NCBI GenBank assembly: GCA_025716855.1
Contig: JAIXMQ010000010.1
Coordinates: forward strand, 228,501 to 292,500
Length of the DNA stretch: 64,000 nt
Reading direction: 5' to 3'
Source of the DNA: Pilaira anomala
Taxonomy: Eukaryota; Mucoromycota; Mucoromycetes; Mucorales; Mucoraceae
The translations under genes were made by a program, and so were the position numbers. The notes below the pieces were generated by a model. It searched no databases and was not told where the DNA came from. It was given only the letters and a program-made list of their open reading frames with translations. Positions 25,129-37,650 of this stretch are shown here, in pieces (the stretch's first letter is position 1; every line of letters begins with the position of its first letter).

Positions 25129-26014
25129 ATGGGAGCAGAATATTCCACAAGAAGACAAAAGAGATTAGGATTAGTAGATTATGGTTCATTAAAACCACTT
25201 GGATTATATGATCAAAATGAATCTTATGACTTATCCATGATACGAGAATTAATTCTATCAAAGAAATTGGCACCATTTTACAAAGGTTAGGCTTAAAAAA
25301 AAAGGGTCCTTTTTTTTTCGTGTTGTTGTAACACAATCATATTAGGCTTATCAAATCCTTTTATTTTACCAATTCGATATTACCAACAAAAAAAGAAAAA
25401 AGACTCTTCTATGATTTATTTAATGAATAAAGAAAAGAAATTATATGATAAACTATATAGTCATTCTGTAGAATGTCCTATTTGCTTTCTAGTAGGTGAT
25501 TTATATATATATATATGACTTGATGTACGTATTAATTTTTTAGTTTTATCCTGCCAACATTAATTTTGCCCGATGCTGCGATCAACCCATATGCACCGAA
25601 TGTTTTGTGCAGATCAAAAAAGAGCCTGCTGATGCTACTAACTCGTCGGCTTCTGCTTCATCCAATGCTACATGTCCTTATTGCATGACTCCAGATTTTG
25701 GTATAGTCTATCAATCGCATGGCCTTTCTTCTTTTATTACTACATCAAATGAAAAGGTAGCTATTTCTACTACATCCGGTATAACATTAAATCAGAGTAT
25801 AAAACGTAAAAGTATTGATTCTAATCATCCTGATGTGGTTTTAACTGGTAAATATGTTTATATATATATATATATATATTGAATGATATCATTCTTTACA
25901 TATAACATCAAATAATGTATAAATAAAAAAATAGGGCATATGATCAAACAACCTACTGCTACTACTACTACTACTACTACAACTACTACTACTACTACTA
26001 CATCATCATCATAG
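25129..26014 (+). CDS. Sip5-like RING-finger protein
   Basis: Four exons (25129-25285, 25346-25491, 25544-25847, 25935-26014) give 228 residues. The start MGAEYSTRR could allow N-myristoylation. Exons 2 and 3 join to make CPICFLFYP...ARCCDQPICTECFVQIKK followed by CPYC. This is the zinc-binding pattern of the yeast Sip5/plant DA2-like RING family, whose members act as or with E3 ubiquitin ligases. Yeast Sip5 binds the Snf1 kinase and Reg1. The protein is short compared with Sip5, and its last exon is mostly a (ACT)n microsatellite encoding poly-Thr and then Ser before TAG. Substrates unknown. The family call is moderately sure. Confidence 0.72.
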
Positions 26015-26188
26015 TCTCGATCTATTGAAAGATCGACTCAAATGAAAGCCAACTTAATCAATGCGTCAATTTTACTGATTTAAAATAAAAAAGTTACACG
26101 GGAAAACCAGTCCATTCAGACTGAGAAAGAATTTTTTTCAAGATCTTTTTTTTTTTTTTCTTTAAAGTGTGTATTATTTTTTCCCCTC

Positions 26189-26196
<8 letters not shown>

Positions 26197-26222
<26 letters not shown>
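26197..26222. repeat. CT dinucleotide repeat in the VTC1 leader
   Basis: About 13 CT units ending 20 bp before the VTC1 start codon. Similar CT tracts precede other start codons in this window. Confidence 0.8.
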
Positions 26223-26242
26223 TTGTTATATTAAAATAAAAT

Positions 26243-26674
26243 ATGTCTGCTAATACCTTGGAACCTAGTGTAGGTAAACGTATTGCACTTCCAGTTCGTG
26301 TTGAACCCAAAGTCTTTTTTGCCAATGAACGTACATTTTTATCTTGGTTAAATTTCACGGTAGTATTAGGTGGGTTAGCGATGGGTTTGTTAAACTTTGG
26401 TGATCGTATTGGTCGTTTATCTGCCGTATTATTCACTGTGATTGCTATGGGTGTAATGCTTTATGCTTTATATACTTTCCATTGGAGAGCTACCAAGATT
26501 AGAAACAGGGAAGCTGCTCCTTATGATGATCGTGTAGGTCCAACCGTCTTGTGTATATTTTTATTAGCTGCTGTTTGTGTCAACTTTTACTGTAAGTATA
26601 TTATGGATTTTTTTGAAGGGAATACATCACTTATTTTCATTTCACTTCTAGTACGAATGGGTAGTAAGCACTAA
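26243..26674 (+). CDS. VTC1: Vacuolar transporter chaperone subunit 1
   Basis: Small membrane subunit of the VTC complex, which makes and translocates inorganic polyphosphate at vacuolar/acidocalcisome membranes. Exons 26243-26591 and 26652-26674 encode 123 residues. [20 protein letters not shown] and [20 protein letters not shown] match yeast Vtc1 almost residue for residue, and three transmembrane segments are visible. The second exon is only 23 nt and finishes the tail with LRMGSKH. Length is as expected for Vtc1. A CT-rich tract precedes the ATG. Confidence 0.95.
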   Translation: MSANTLEPSVGKRIALPVRVEPKVFFANERTFLSWLNFTVVLGGLAMGLLNFGDRIGRLSAVLFTVIAMGVMLYALYTFHWRATKIRNREAAPYDDRVGPTVLCIFLLAAVCVNFYCKYIMDFFEGNTSLIFISLLVRMGSKH

Positions 26675-26902
26675 AAAAGGAAATTACTAAATTTATATCT
26701 CATACCGAAACATCATTAATTTTATACACACATAACAAAAAGCAACACAGACACACAAACAACCCGCACATATTACAATATACAATAGTTTCAAAATAAT
26801 AATAATAATAATAATAATAAAGGGCGGCAAAAAAAAATATATATATATTACATGTTTAAACCAATCAATTAGGATAGACAATCCACACGTGTGTATCCTT
26901 TT

Positions 26903-27806
26903 TTAAACAAGTATACCAAAGTATTCTGCTTTATTCAAGCGTTGACTTAATTCTGGCCACTGAACTAAAAATCGATCCACAAAGGGATATAATAATTTAC
27001 CGCTAAGAGATAATGTGTCCACGCGAGCAAATGATTCGATATAAATGATTTCAATCTTTTTTATCCCTACTACCTAAAATTATATATTTTTAATCACTTT
27101 ACTTGTCTATTGATATTTACATACAACTGCCAACTTTACCCTTGGTATATAAGCCAACATACAAATAGGAATACAACTACCAGGACCATTACATAAGATC
27201 TTTTATATATATATACATATATATTTCATTTTAGTTTCATCATATTACATGTCATCTTTTTTTCTACTTACTAAATCTGGCCATGATTGAATCAATACTT
27301 TAGTACATGTCAAAAGTGCTAATAACATTGTCCAAGGTACACTGGACATACTTTGTCCTACTTTTCTTGCTCTTGGTATTTTGTAAATATCAAAAGATCC
27401 CTTTTGTTTCAAACTATCAATTACATAACGTTTTTTTTTTTTAATTTGTCCTTTTTTGTATTACCTTGATTAAACTTTGTTCATATTCTATTGCCTTTTC
27501 TTCACTCAGCTTGTCTGTATTGGCCACAATGTAACTTCTAGGCGTATATCGCTCAGGATCTAAAGATTTGATTAATTGTAACATCTCTGCAGTATGTCCA
27601 CCTATTAAAATACTTGTTTAATTATACAAATATAGAAATATATTATACTGTATACCTGAACCTAAAACGATACAAGTTTTGCATGGTTTAGTTCTCTTGG
27701 TCTTATTTAAAACTTTAATATGCTTTGGTAAAACAAAATAAATCCGTGTCAACAATAAAATGATGACAGTTAGAAAAGGAATCAAGTAACTTGTCATTAA
27801 CTCCAT
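26903..27806 (-). CDS. ALG14: UDP-GlcNAc transferase subunit ALG14
   Basis: Membrane anchor that recruits Alg13 to the ER face for the second GlcNAc addition in N-glycan assembly. Five exons on the minus strand (27656-27806, 27465-27601, 27272-27400, 27140-27199, 26903-27073) give 215 residues. The N-terminal hydrophobic segment (SYLIPFLTVIILLLTRIYF) is the anchor. Joining exons 1 and 2 gives LGSGGHTAEM, then IPRARKVGQS, LCNGPGSCIPIC, IYIESFARVDTLSLSGK and the ending WPELSQRLNKAEYFGILV, all family hallmarks. The exon-3 acceptor is set at CAAAAG by reading frame and is the least certain junction. An upstream in-frame ATG (27855-27857) exists. It lies 79 bp downstream of the LCB2 gene on the same strand. 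Confidence 0.9.
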
Positions 27807-27885
27807 GTGAAAAGAAAAGTATAAAAAAAAAACAAGAAAAATTAATTTACCGCACACACAAAATTATTTACATTTTTTTTTTTAT

Positions 27886-29992
27886 TTAAACTGATTTGAA
27901 TTTAATCAAAAGAGTATCACCAACTTCACTAATATCTCGAATGGCTTTATCAAGATCTTCGCGCGTATGGGCAGATGATATACAGAAACGAGCTCTAGAG
28001 CTAATAATGGGTGTAGCAGGATAACCTACTACCACAACCGCAATACCTCGTTTTAACATTTCTCTAGAAAATGCACTTTTTATAAAATATTAGTATCTTC
28101 TAATTCTTATTCGATTTAAGAGTATACACTACTTACGAAACTTTGGCTGGATTAAATAATAATAATGGTATAACAGGACTTCCTTCATCACCATACACAA
28201 TAAAGCCTAATTTTCTTAATGCATTCGCAAAGTAACGAGAATTTTCTGCTAAATCGTGAATACGTCTAACACCATCATCTGTACCATCTTCACCCCTAAA
28301 ATTATATATATATATCAGTAAAAAAAAAAAAATGTCATAAAAGAGAGAGGCATAATTTACTTACATAATGATACCCATACTGGAACTAACTTGTTGTACA
28401 ATAGGAGGAGACATTGTTTCAGCGTAAGAGAATGCATGATTCTTTACTCTTAAATGATCAATTACGGCTTTATCACCCGCAATGTAACCACCTGCTGCAC
28501 CAAAAGATTTGGTAAATGTACCCATCATAATATCTACATGTTTGGGACTGATACCATAGAAGTCACAAACACCTCCACCACGTTCACCCAAGGCACCAAT
28601 CGAATGAGCTTCATCCACATAGAGATAAAACTTAAACTCTTGTTTCAACTTGACCAATTCTGGTAAATTCACAATAGACCCTTCCATTGAATATAAACCT
28701 TCAACAATAATCACAATCTTCTTCCAGGGACGATGTGTTCGTGGTTGACCTTGTGAGATCACTTCTCTTAAAAGGTTCCTTAAATCAATCATATTATTAT
28801 GTTTAAATACTCTGACTGATGCTCCAGATAATCTAACACCAAAAATAATTGAGCTATGATTCAATTCGTCACTAATGACTAAACAACCCTAAAAAAAAAA
28901 AAATTGACAGAAATATAAGTAAATTATAAACAAACAAATAATTTTTTTTTTTTTCTTTTACCTTGCCAACAAGTGATGGAATGGTTGTAGAATTAGTGGC
29001 AAATCCCATGGATACAATAATTGAATCTTCTTTTCCTACAAATTTAGCTACTTTCTTTTCTAAAGCACGATGGATATCCAATGTACCACCTTCCATACGG
29101 GTGCTGCCACTACTGATACCAAATTCATTCACACATTCCTCTACTTGATCAGCACAGAATCCTTCATTTTGTGCAAATCCCAAATAGTTGTAGGATGAAA
29201 AGTTAATTGCTTCTGTTTTTTTTCCTGTTAATCTAAACTCATTAAAAAGTGTTGAGTAAAAAAAAAATGAATAGTAGACTTTGGTTAAAGTTTTTTTTTA
29301 CCTAAATGTCAAGTTGAAATCTTTTGATTCTCTTTCCAAGATGGTAATTTTTCTTCCAGGTACACCAGTACTAGGTCTATTCCAACAATCTCTATATAGA
29401 AATTATGAGTCAAAAATGATGATGCATTTAAATACATAAATTGAGAACATTACCTAATACGCAAATACATACGTCTCGTATAAAACGAGTCAAAATCGGA
29501 TACCAAAGGAGCATATCCTTCATTCATACGAAGATGAGCATACTCTTTCCGCTTAAACAGCTTTCCCATAATATCACGCACATGACCAAACAAAATCAAG
29601 ACAAAATAATTTAAATAAGTGGACACAAGCACAAACAAAGGAGCAGCTTCAATCTTTTGTTCGAAATCCTCATATTTTCTCTGAGCTGCTGCAATTGAGT
29701 TTCGTCTCTGAGCTGGTGTCAATGCTGGTACCTTCATTCGAGTCATATCCATGTCTTCTACTGAAAGACGAACATCTGCAGACGATTTAGGTGTAGGTAA
29801 GGCTAATGCTGGTTGTGATTTTACGGGATAGGCTGATGATACTGAATAAGCTCGTCGGGTTCTTTTCACTAAATTTGAAATCGAGAACGCTCTTTGTCTC
29901 GTACTAGGTTGAATACCCTCTACTGCAATTGTAGGTACAGAGCCTGAGCCTTGAGACGTTGTTTGAGAACGAGAAGGTGTAAGTTGTGCCAT
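27886..29992 (-). CDS. LCB2: Serine palmitoyltransferase subunit 2
   Basis: PLP-dependent ER enzyme subunit that condenses serine and palmitoyl-CoA, the first step of sphingolipid synthesis. Six exons on the minus strand (29454-29992, 29302-29391, 28962-29232, 28365-28888, 28137-28295, 27886-28075) give 590 residues. The PLP-lysine motif is [16 protein letters not shown]. Other conserved parts are [27 protein letters not shown] and [19 protein letters not shown] hydrophobic segment near residues 118-135 ([18 protein letters not shown]) is the usual membrane anchor. The first ~95 residues are Ser/Thr/Arg-rich and longer than in yeast Lcb2, with possible phosphosites (RRAYSVSS). It is catalytically complete by inspection. 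Confidence 0.94.
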
Positions 29993-30618
29993 CTCTCTCT
30001 CTTTTTTTTTTTTTTTTTTTTAGTTCCAAAAAAGAAAAAATTAAAAAGAGAAGAAAGCGGGAACAATAGAGTTTCTTTTACCAATTAAAAACTTTTTGTT
30101 TTTGTGAGACAGATTTACAGTTTTAGCCAGATTGGGTTTTAAAATATAAATGATAACTTTCTAAAAAAAAAAAAAAAGCAAAAGAGTGGAATTTTCAATA
30201 AGAACTCAAGTTATTGAAAAACATGATTCAAAAGTTATTTTATACAGGCTCTTCAATTGAAGGGTTTAAAAGGCTTTTTTTTTTTTTTTTTAGCTTGTAT
30301 TTCCAAATTTCCAAAAAAAGAGATGATAGTAAAAGGCACGTTTTCAATTTTTTAAGGGACCGAAATAATTTAAATGGTTACACGCATTGAAGTAGTAATA
30401 AAAAGTTCTTTGGAATTTTCATTTCTTTTTTTTTTTTTCCACCGTTGATTATTGAGCAATCTTACTGGTCTCATTTTAATAATTTAATAAAACTAGTGTA
30501 ATATATATTACAAAAGTAAATATTTTAAAATGAAAAAGAAATTTTATTAAAGTATATAAGAGAGAGAGAAGAAAAGAAAAAATCATCTAAAAAATCTAAA
30601 TTGACTGTTCTTTTTATA
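29993..30618. other. intergenic region, promoter side of LCB2
   Basis: AT-rich sequence with CT and T-runs directly before the LCB2 ATG (29994-30022) and further A- and T-runs. It also holds the 3' flank of the Cys-rich gene. No gene seen. Confidence 0.4.
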
Positions 30619-31764
30619 TTAACGAGCAGCTTTACATTTTCCTTTAACACAAGCATCTTGACAGTCGTCACTTGACTTACAACAGTAACCCTTAGCTCCA
30701 TCACCTTTGCTCTTACCGAAAGAGCCAGCCATACAAGTAGGAGCGGGCATAGGAGGAGTATCAACAGCAGCATCAGTAAAGTCTTTCTCATCTGTTGTAG
30801 TAGCAGGAGTAGTAGTGTCATCAACAGGTTCTTTAGGATCGGACTCAGATGATTCCATCATAGGCTTGGAGGAGGGGTTAGTGTTACCATTACACTTTCC
30901 ATTGACACATGAACTACGACAATCGTCGCTATTCTTACAACAATAATTCTTGAACCCATCTCCCTTCTTCTTACCAAATGATCCAGCGACACACGTAGGG
31001 GCAGTAGTAGGTTCCATACTGGCGGTAGAGCGAGTAGCTGTGTCAGAAGACTTTTCAGGCATTGCTTCAGTGGGTGAGGAAGCGGGTGCGTTATCTTCAC
31101 CATCAGGGTTTACAGGACCGTTACATTTTCTTGAAACACATGCTGATTGACAGTCATCACTGTTTTTACAACAATAGCCCTTGAAGCCATCACCTCTCTT
31201 CTTACCAAAGGATCCAGGAATACAAGAAGCAGCTGAAGTAGGACCGTTCTTACTAGTGGAAGAAACTTCAGGATTATCGGAATTGGTAGCATCATCAGGC
31301 ATATCAGACATATCAGCATCAGATTTATCTGAAGTGATGACATCTGATTTATCGGAAGAAGCATCAGATTTATCATTCATGGATGTTGAAGAAGACGAAC
31401 CGTTGCTGCTGGCCATATTACCCATGATTGGGATAGAACAGTAGTACTCAACTGAATTGGCAAAGACAGGACCCTTAGAACATGAAAAAGAGGCTTTTCC
31501 AGAATATGCAATGGTACTGGCGGCTTTACGAGGACCATCATCCTTAAGTGTGAGACGTAAAGACTTACCACAAGCCAAGAAATTAATGGAAGATTCATCT
31601 TCAATTTCAGTACATCCTGCATCACATAAACTTGATCTCAAACAGACAGGTGTAGTTTCGTTCATTTTAGAGTTACGAATTAATACTTCAAATGTCTCTA
31701 CTTCAGCGGAAACGGCTTGGAAGAGTCCAAGAGCAATGACGGCAAGAGTAATGAATTTATGCAT
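30619..31764 (-). CDS. secreted protein with three Cys-rich repeats
   Basis: Single-exon gene of 381 residues. The start MHKFITLAVIALGLFQAVSA is a clear signal peptide. An ATG further upstream (31830) lies almost on the TATA box, so it was rejected as the start. Residues about 20-135 form a Cys-containing N-terminal domain. A Ser/Asp/Lys-rich linker follows (repeats of SDKSD). Then come three modules of about 36 residues with the pattern C-x16-CC-x5-C-x3-C-x4-C (for example CCKNSDDCRSSCVNGKC), at 31117-31230, 30885-31000 and 30625-30740, separated by Ser/Thr/Pro/Glu-rich linkers that could carry O-glycans. Six cysteines per module suggest three disulfides. I do not recognise the family. Cell-wall or effector-like roles are possible but unproven. 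Confidence 0.8.
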   Translation of the reverse strand: MHKFITLAVIALGLFQAVSAEVETFEVLIRNSKMNETTPVCLRSSLCDAGCTEIEDESSINFLACGKSLRLTLKDDGPRKAASTIAYSGKASFSCSKGPVFANSVEYYCSIPIMGNMASSNGSSSSTSMNDKSDASSDKSDVITSDKSDADMSDMPDDATNSDNPEVSSTSKNGPTSAASCIPGSFGKKRGDGFKGYCCKNSDDCQSACVSRKCNGPVNPDGEDNAPASSPTEAMPEKSSDTATRSTASMEPTTAPTCVAGSFGKKKGDGFKNYCCKNSDDCRSSCVNGKCNGNTNPSSKPMMESSESDPKEPVDDTTTPATTTDEKDFTDAAVDTPPMPAPTCMAGSFGKSKGDGAKGYCCKSSDDCQDACVKGKCKAAR

Positions 31765-33659
31765 TTGTATGAAATAAAAGTATAAAATGATGATGATGAT
31801 GATAATATTAAAAAAAAAATGTAATGACATGGTCTCTTTTTATATCAATTTAGAAAATCATAAATATGTAATATTTCAATTAATTTCTTTTTAAAAGGTT
31901 ATTATTGCCACCTTAAAAAAAAGGATTTTTTTTTTTTTTTTTTTTTTTTTGAACCTGCATTTTGACTCTCTAGGACAGAATACTTAATATATGTTTGTAA
32001 ATATAAAAAAAAACAGGAATCATTATCTTTCCCTAAAAATAAGTTTTTTCACTTTATGTACCCTCAGGGTGTGTTATTCTATGAGAAAAGAAAAACTCAT
32101 TTATATGTATACACACATCTTGAATTTTCATAAAACCAATAATGGTTAAATCTTGTTCTGGAGTTCTACCAATCACATATTCGTGGGTTATGCAAATTAA
32201 AAACGAAGTCGAAATTGGAAAACTATAGGTGCCACTCTTTTTTTTTTTTTTTTTTTTTTTTATGTGTATCTTAATAATATTTTCACATAAAAATCTTCCA
32301 CAGTAACGAAAAGAAGGGTATTTAGGAAAAAATATATATATATTGTTTTCGTACATTTAGTTGTAAAATTAAAATAATCTCAATGGACCCCTTAAAAAAT
32401 ATCTCATTACATGGCACGATATATCATGCTTGGTCTAGTAAACATGTTGTACCACATTTACTGATGAAATGTTTGCATGCTGCAGTAGTTTTTTATTTTC
32501 AAATTTACTAGATTTGACATAATTAACTTTCAATATATGTGTGTAAAAGCAGTTTTTTTTTTTAGTTATTCAACTGATTGATGTAAACGTTGTTTTGAAT
32601 ACACTGTTTAAAGAAAAAAGTTTATTTGACATTTGAAACTGTGTCACAAAACGTTACGGATTGGATTAGTGAGTGGTAGTTACGCGTTTTTTTTTTTTTT
32701 TTTTCTTACTCCCTCTCCTTATTTTTTTGTATCACTTTATGACAATGCCTTTCACCTTTATTAAATATTTGATCATCATCCCTGTACATTTAGTTAGTTG
32801 ATTTCTATTAAACTAAAATCTTCTCCCCTTTAATCTATACTCATCAGATTCGTCAGAATGGTGTAAAACTTGAAAGATTCCCTCTAAACTGAGAAACTTT
32901 AAAAAGTAAAATTTGACAGAAATGTTTTACTTGAATATTATTTTTTAGATTTTTCATGGCTTCTGACTATTTTTTTTTTTTTAGGCAAGATATTTCAAGC
33001 CTATATATATTTCTATGGATCCACGCAAGCAGGATCTCACAGAAAGGTCTCTTCAAAAAATCGTTTTTATGTTACAAACGAATGAAACAAAGAGTTGGAA
33101 AATACCTATATAGATAAAAATATAACTATATCTGTAAAGATATAAACTTTCTAAATGTATTTACGTATAGCATTAATTTTAGTTTTGTAATGCATAAAAT
33201 ATTTGTTTCGAGGCGATAGTGGTCCTACCACTTTTTTTTTTTTTCCTCCAAAAGAAATGAAACACAGTTACAGTTTCTCTTCTACGCTCTTTTTCTGCTT
33301 GAAATACAGTTTATACATATATCTTGAGACAATATATCATTTCAATTGTTGGATAAAACGAGCGATGAGCTTAATATATGATTTGAAACTCACTTTACAT
33401 CTATTGAAAGACAACTTACAGGAAGAACTTTTGTCGACATCTTTTATTTACATATTAAATGCATGACAGTATAGTTTTATATACTGCTTACATACTCAAT
33501 TTTCTTTAAGAACCTTGCTATAATAAATTTGACAATATTACATGAACACAACTGCGGTTTTTTTAATGGTCACAATTTTCAATGAGAAAACAGAAAAAAA
33601 AAAAATTAGACAAGTTTCCTCTTCTTTTATTTACTTGTTGAACTTTTTTTTTATTCATA
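31765..33659. other. long divergent intergenic region
   Basis: About 1.9 kb between the Cys-rich gene (minus) and the DHX16 gene (plus). It has long T-runs at 31926-31950, 32239-32261 and 32686-32703. Open frames at 32054-32356 (minus) and 33203-33466 (plus) show no recognisable domain and are interrupted by homopolymers, so I do not call them genes. Confidence 0.4.
31836..31845 (-). promoter_or_regulatory. TATA box of the Cys-rich protein gene
   Basis: TATAAAAAG read on the minus strand, about 75-80 bp upstream of the chosen ATG. This supports the start MHKF. Confidence 0.55.
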
Positions 33660-36600
33660 ATGGATTTGCATTCATGGGTATCCGATAATACCATGAAGGT
33701 AAGATAAATTACAAAAAAACAACAACAAATATATATATACATGTACTAATATATTTTCAAAATAAGCTTTTAGGCATGTCTGAAACGACCATGGTCGATT
33801 TCATTATAGCAACAGGTAAGAAAACTAAACTAAAAAGTGTCTATTCAAACGCGAATATTAACGTTTATTTGTAGCTCAAAAGTCTTCTTCGCCTCAAGAT
33901 TTGTTCAATAAATTAATTAATACAGGAGCACCTAATGATGCTAGTACTCAGCGATTTGCTACAGAGTTATATGGAAAAGTTCCTCACAAACAATCGAAAT
34001 CTGCAGTTGCAGCAGCAGCAGCAGCAGAAAAGGCACAACGTAAAAAAGAATTACAAGAAGAAGCAAAGTTACGTAAAGCCAACGAATCTTTCAAGGTTGT
34101 CTTGGAAGAAACACCTGAGGAAGATGAGGAAGAGCGCAAAATTAGAAAGAAGGAAAAGAAACTTCGTAAAAAGAGAAGACAAGAAGATTTGAGTGATGAT
34201 GATACTGAAGTAAAAATGACAGATAATAGACGTAACAAAACAAGTAAGTAAACATAGTATGTGTTATGTATATATTTGAAGCTAACGTTTTTTTGTTTTT
34301 CTTTCTAATAAAAGATGAAGATGATGAATTAGATGATGAAGCAAAAGCTGAACGTGAACGATTACAAGATTTAAAAGAACGTGATGAACTTGCACAACGA
34401 TTAAAGAATAAGGATAAAGATCGTACAAAGAAAGTAGTTGAAGATAGATCAGCTAAAGAAGGCAGCGAAGCTCATAAGAGACGTAATTTAGCAGATGATA
34501 AACAAGCGCGTATGGCTGCTTTACCCGAATTACGTACTAGATCTAACCAACAATACCTCAAGATGCGTGAAGAACAACAATTGGCACTTTTGGAACAAGA
34601 AATTGCAGATGAAAAGAGATTTTTTGCAGATCAAAAGATGACGAAAAGAGAAATTAAAGATTTACAATACAAGGAAGAAGTACTGAGATTAACAAAAGCT
34701 CGTATGAATATTGATACAAAGCAAGATGGTTATATGATGCCTGAGGATTATATTACTGAAAAGGGTAAAATCGATAGAAAGAAAAAGGAAGGTGCTTTAT
34801 ATAAACGATATGAAGAAGAAGAAAAGTTCGAGACAGAACATGATGTTTGGGAAAAATCTCAAATTCAAAAGGCAACAAAGAAGGCGAGTGGTGTACAAGA
34901 AGATGATGATGAATATGATTATGTATTTGACGAAGAACAAAAAATTGATTTTGTTATGGCAGCTAGATTAAATGAACCTGACCCAGAAGATGCAGAATTA
35001 TTAGAACGTATTAGTGCTGCTGAACGTAAAGCTGCTTCAATTGATGAAGTTCGAAAATCTTTACCAATTTATCAATATAGAGATCAATTGATTAATGCAA
35101 TTAACGAATTTCAAGTCCTTGTTATTGTTGGAGAAACAGGTTCAGGTAAAACTACACAATTACCACAATATCTGTATGAAGCAGGATATACAAAAGACGG
35201 AAAAAAGATTGGATGTACACAACCACGTCGAGTAGCAGCTATGAGTGTAGCAGCACGTGTAGCAGAAGAAATGGGAGTTCATATGGGTCAAGAAGTAGGA
35301 TATAGTATTCGATTTGAAGATTGTACATCTGAAAAAACTGCAGTAAAATATATGACAGATGGTATGCTTTTACGTGAGTTTATGACTGAACCAGATTTAG
35401 CATCTTACAGTTGTATGATTATCGATGAAGCTCATGAAAGAACATTATCAACTGATATTTTGTTTGGTTTAATCAAGGATATTGCTCGTTTCAGACCTGA
35501 TTTAAAGTTATTAATTTCAAGTGCTACTATGAATGCTCAAAAGTTTTCTGAATACTTTGATGATGCTCCTATTTTCAATATTCCTGGTAGACCTTATCCA
35601 GTTGAAATTTTTTATACAAAAGCACCTGAAGCAAATTATTTGCATGCTGCTATTAAACAAGTTTTAACTATTCATGTTACTCAACCTAAAGGTGATATCT
35701 TGGTCTTTTTAACGGTAAGTCATGAAGAGAAAAAAAAAAGATAAATAATGAAGAATTTTAATCTAAACTTTTTATATAATTTAAGGGTCAAGATGAAATT
35801 GAAGCAGCAAATGAAGCTTTAACATTAGCATGTAAATCTTTAGGAAGTAGAATATCCGAATTAATGATTTGTCCCATCTATGCCAATTTACCCTCAGATA
35901 TGCAATCACGTATTTTCGAACCTACACCCGAAGGAGCACGTAAAGTGATTTTGGCAACAAATATTGCAGAAACTTCAATTACAGTCGATGGTGTCTCATT
36001 TGTGATTGATCCGGGATTCAATAAGCAAAAATCGTTTAATCCTAGATCAGGTATGGAAGCTCTTACAGTTGTTCCTTGCTCACGTGCTTCTTCTACTCAG
36101 CGCGCTGGTCGTGCAGGTCGTACCGGACCTGGTAAATGTTTCCGTTTATTTACACAATGGGCATTTTATAATGAAATGGATGAAAATACTGTACCTGAAA
36201 TTCAAAGAGTGAACTTATCCAGTGTAGTACTATTATTGAAGGTAATGTATATATATATATATATAATAAGACGCAGTTTACTTATATATATGTATATAGA
36301 GTTTGGGTATTAACGATTTAGTTAACTTTGACTTCTTGGATCCACCAGTTGAAGATACAATGATTCGATCTTTGAGTCAATTATATGCACTTGGAGCATT
36401 AAATGATAGAGCCGAATTAACTAAGCTGGGTCGTCGTATGGCAGAATTTCCAATGGACCCATGTTTATCAAAATGTATTATTATTGCAGAGAAGTATGAA
36501 TGTACAGATGAAGTAGTATCAATTTGTGCTATGTTATCAGAGCAAAGTTCATTATTATATAGACCAAAAGATAAAAAGATATTAGCAGATACAGCACATC

Positions 36601-37174
36601 AAAATTTAATGAAACCAGGTGGAGATCATTTATCATTATTAAATATTTGGAATCAATGGGTGGAAACTGATTATTCAGTACAATGGTGTTATGAGAATTT
36701 TGTTCAAGTACGTACATTAGAAAGAGTGCGTAATGTTAGAGATCAACTTGTACAACTTATGGATAGAGTTGAAGTTAAACTTGTGAGTAATCCTAATCCC
36801 AATGATAATGTACCTATTCAAAAAGCAATTACTGCTGGCTACTTTTTCAATGCAGCAAGATTAAATAAATCGGGTGACTCCTATCGAACTGTAAAGCAAA
36901 ATCAAACTGTACATATTCATCCTAGTAGTGGTATGCTTGAAAAGAAACCTAAATGGGTAGTCTACTTTGAATTAGTTTTGACTAGTAAAGAGTATATGAG
37001 ACAAGTGATGGAAATACAACCTTCATGGTTATTAGAAGGTAAAGTACAAATTTATATACATATTATCAATCATTTGACTCACTTTATTATTATTTAGTTG
37101 CTCCTCATTATTATAAACAAAGTGATTTGGATAACTTGGATGATACTAAGAAAATGCCTAAAAAGGGTCAATAA
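33660..37174 (+). CDS. PRP2: Spliceosomal DEAH helicase DHX16/Prp2
   Basis: ATPase that remodels the activated spliceosome before the first transesterification. Seven exons (33660-33698, 33767-33815, 33875-34243, 34315-35714, 35786-36241, 36300-37038, 37098-37174) give 1042 residues, the same size as human DHX16. The N-terminus [19 protein letters not shown] aligns with the DHX16 start. A charged region rich in Lys/Glu precedes the motor. Motifs are [24 protein letters not shown], the DEAH box, [12 protein letters not shown] and QRAGRAGR, followed by winged helix, ratchet and OB fold (HIHPSSGML). The ending VAPHYYK is typical. The first exon encodes only 13 residues. No missing catalytic residue is seen. 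Confidence 0.95.
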
Positions 37175-37650
37175 GTATTTTTTATTTAGCCACGTGTTTT
37201 TAGTGAAATATTTTTTTTTTTTTTTTTTTAAAGTTTTTTACACGGGAAAGTTAGTCCTTGTGTGTTCACATGTCCTAATTACACGATTGGTTCATGAATT
37301 TTTTATTTCCTTTTTTTCTCTGACAAATTTTAAATTAGTTGCTATGGATATAATTTGTTGAATAAAAGCGTGAAAGATAATATAAGCGTAAAGTTAATAT
37401 AAGCGTATGGTAGCGTAGATAAAATTTAATCCGTAAGAAAAAAAGATGAAACGCATTTATTTTGCTCAGTAAAACAACGTTAAAACGGTTTATTTATACT
37501 TGTTTTTTTTTCTCCCTTTGGATTCTATTGGTCTTGGGTTTGTAATCCCTGTCCCGATGTTTCCGTATTGGAGATATACACGAAGTTTTTTTATTTTTAT
37601 TTTTTCCCCCTTTTTTTTCCCTTTTTTTTCTTCTTCATTCTTCTTTCAAG
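37175..37650. promoter_or_regulatory. intergenic region upstream of the AGC carrier gene
   Basis: Holds the DHX16 3' end and the carrier promoter. A strong T/C-rich tract (37585-37650) runs up to the start codon. Confidence 0.45.

Noticed and set aside
30707..31777. Several plus-strand frames opposite the Cys-rich gene
   Set aside because: Shadows of the repetitive minus-strand coding sequence; they mirror its repeats and have no independent signals.
31765..31830. Upstream ATG extending the Cys-rich protein N-terminus
   Set aside because: It lies almost on the TATA box, adds a poly-Ile run from a microsatellite and spoils the clean signal peptide.
32054..32356. 100-codon minus-strand frame in the long divergent intergenic region
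   Set aside because: Contains a poly-Lys run from an A/T homopolymer; the rest resembles nothing I can name.
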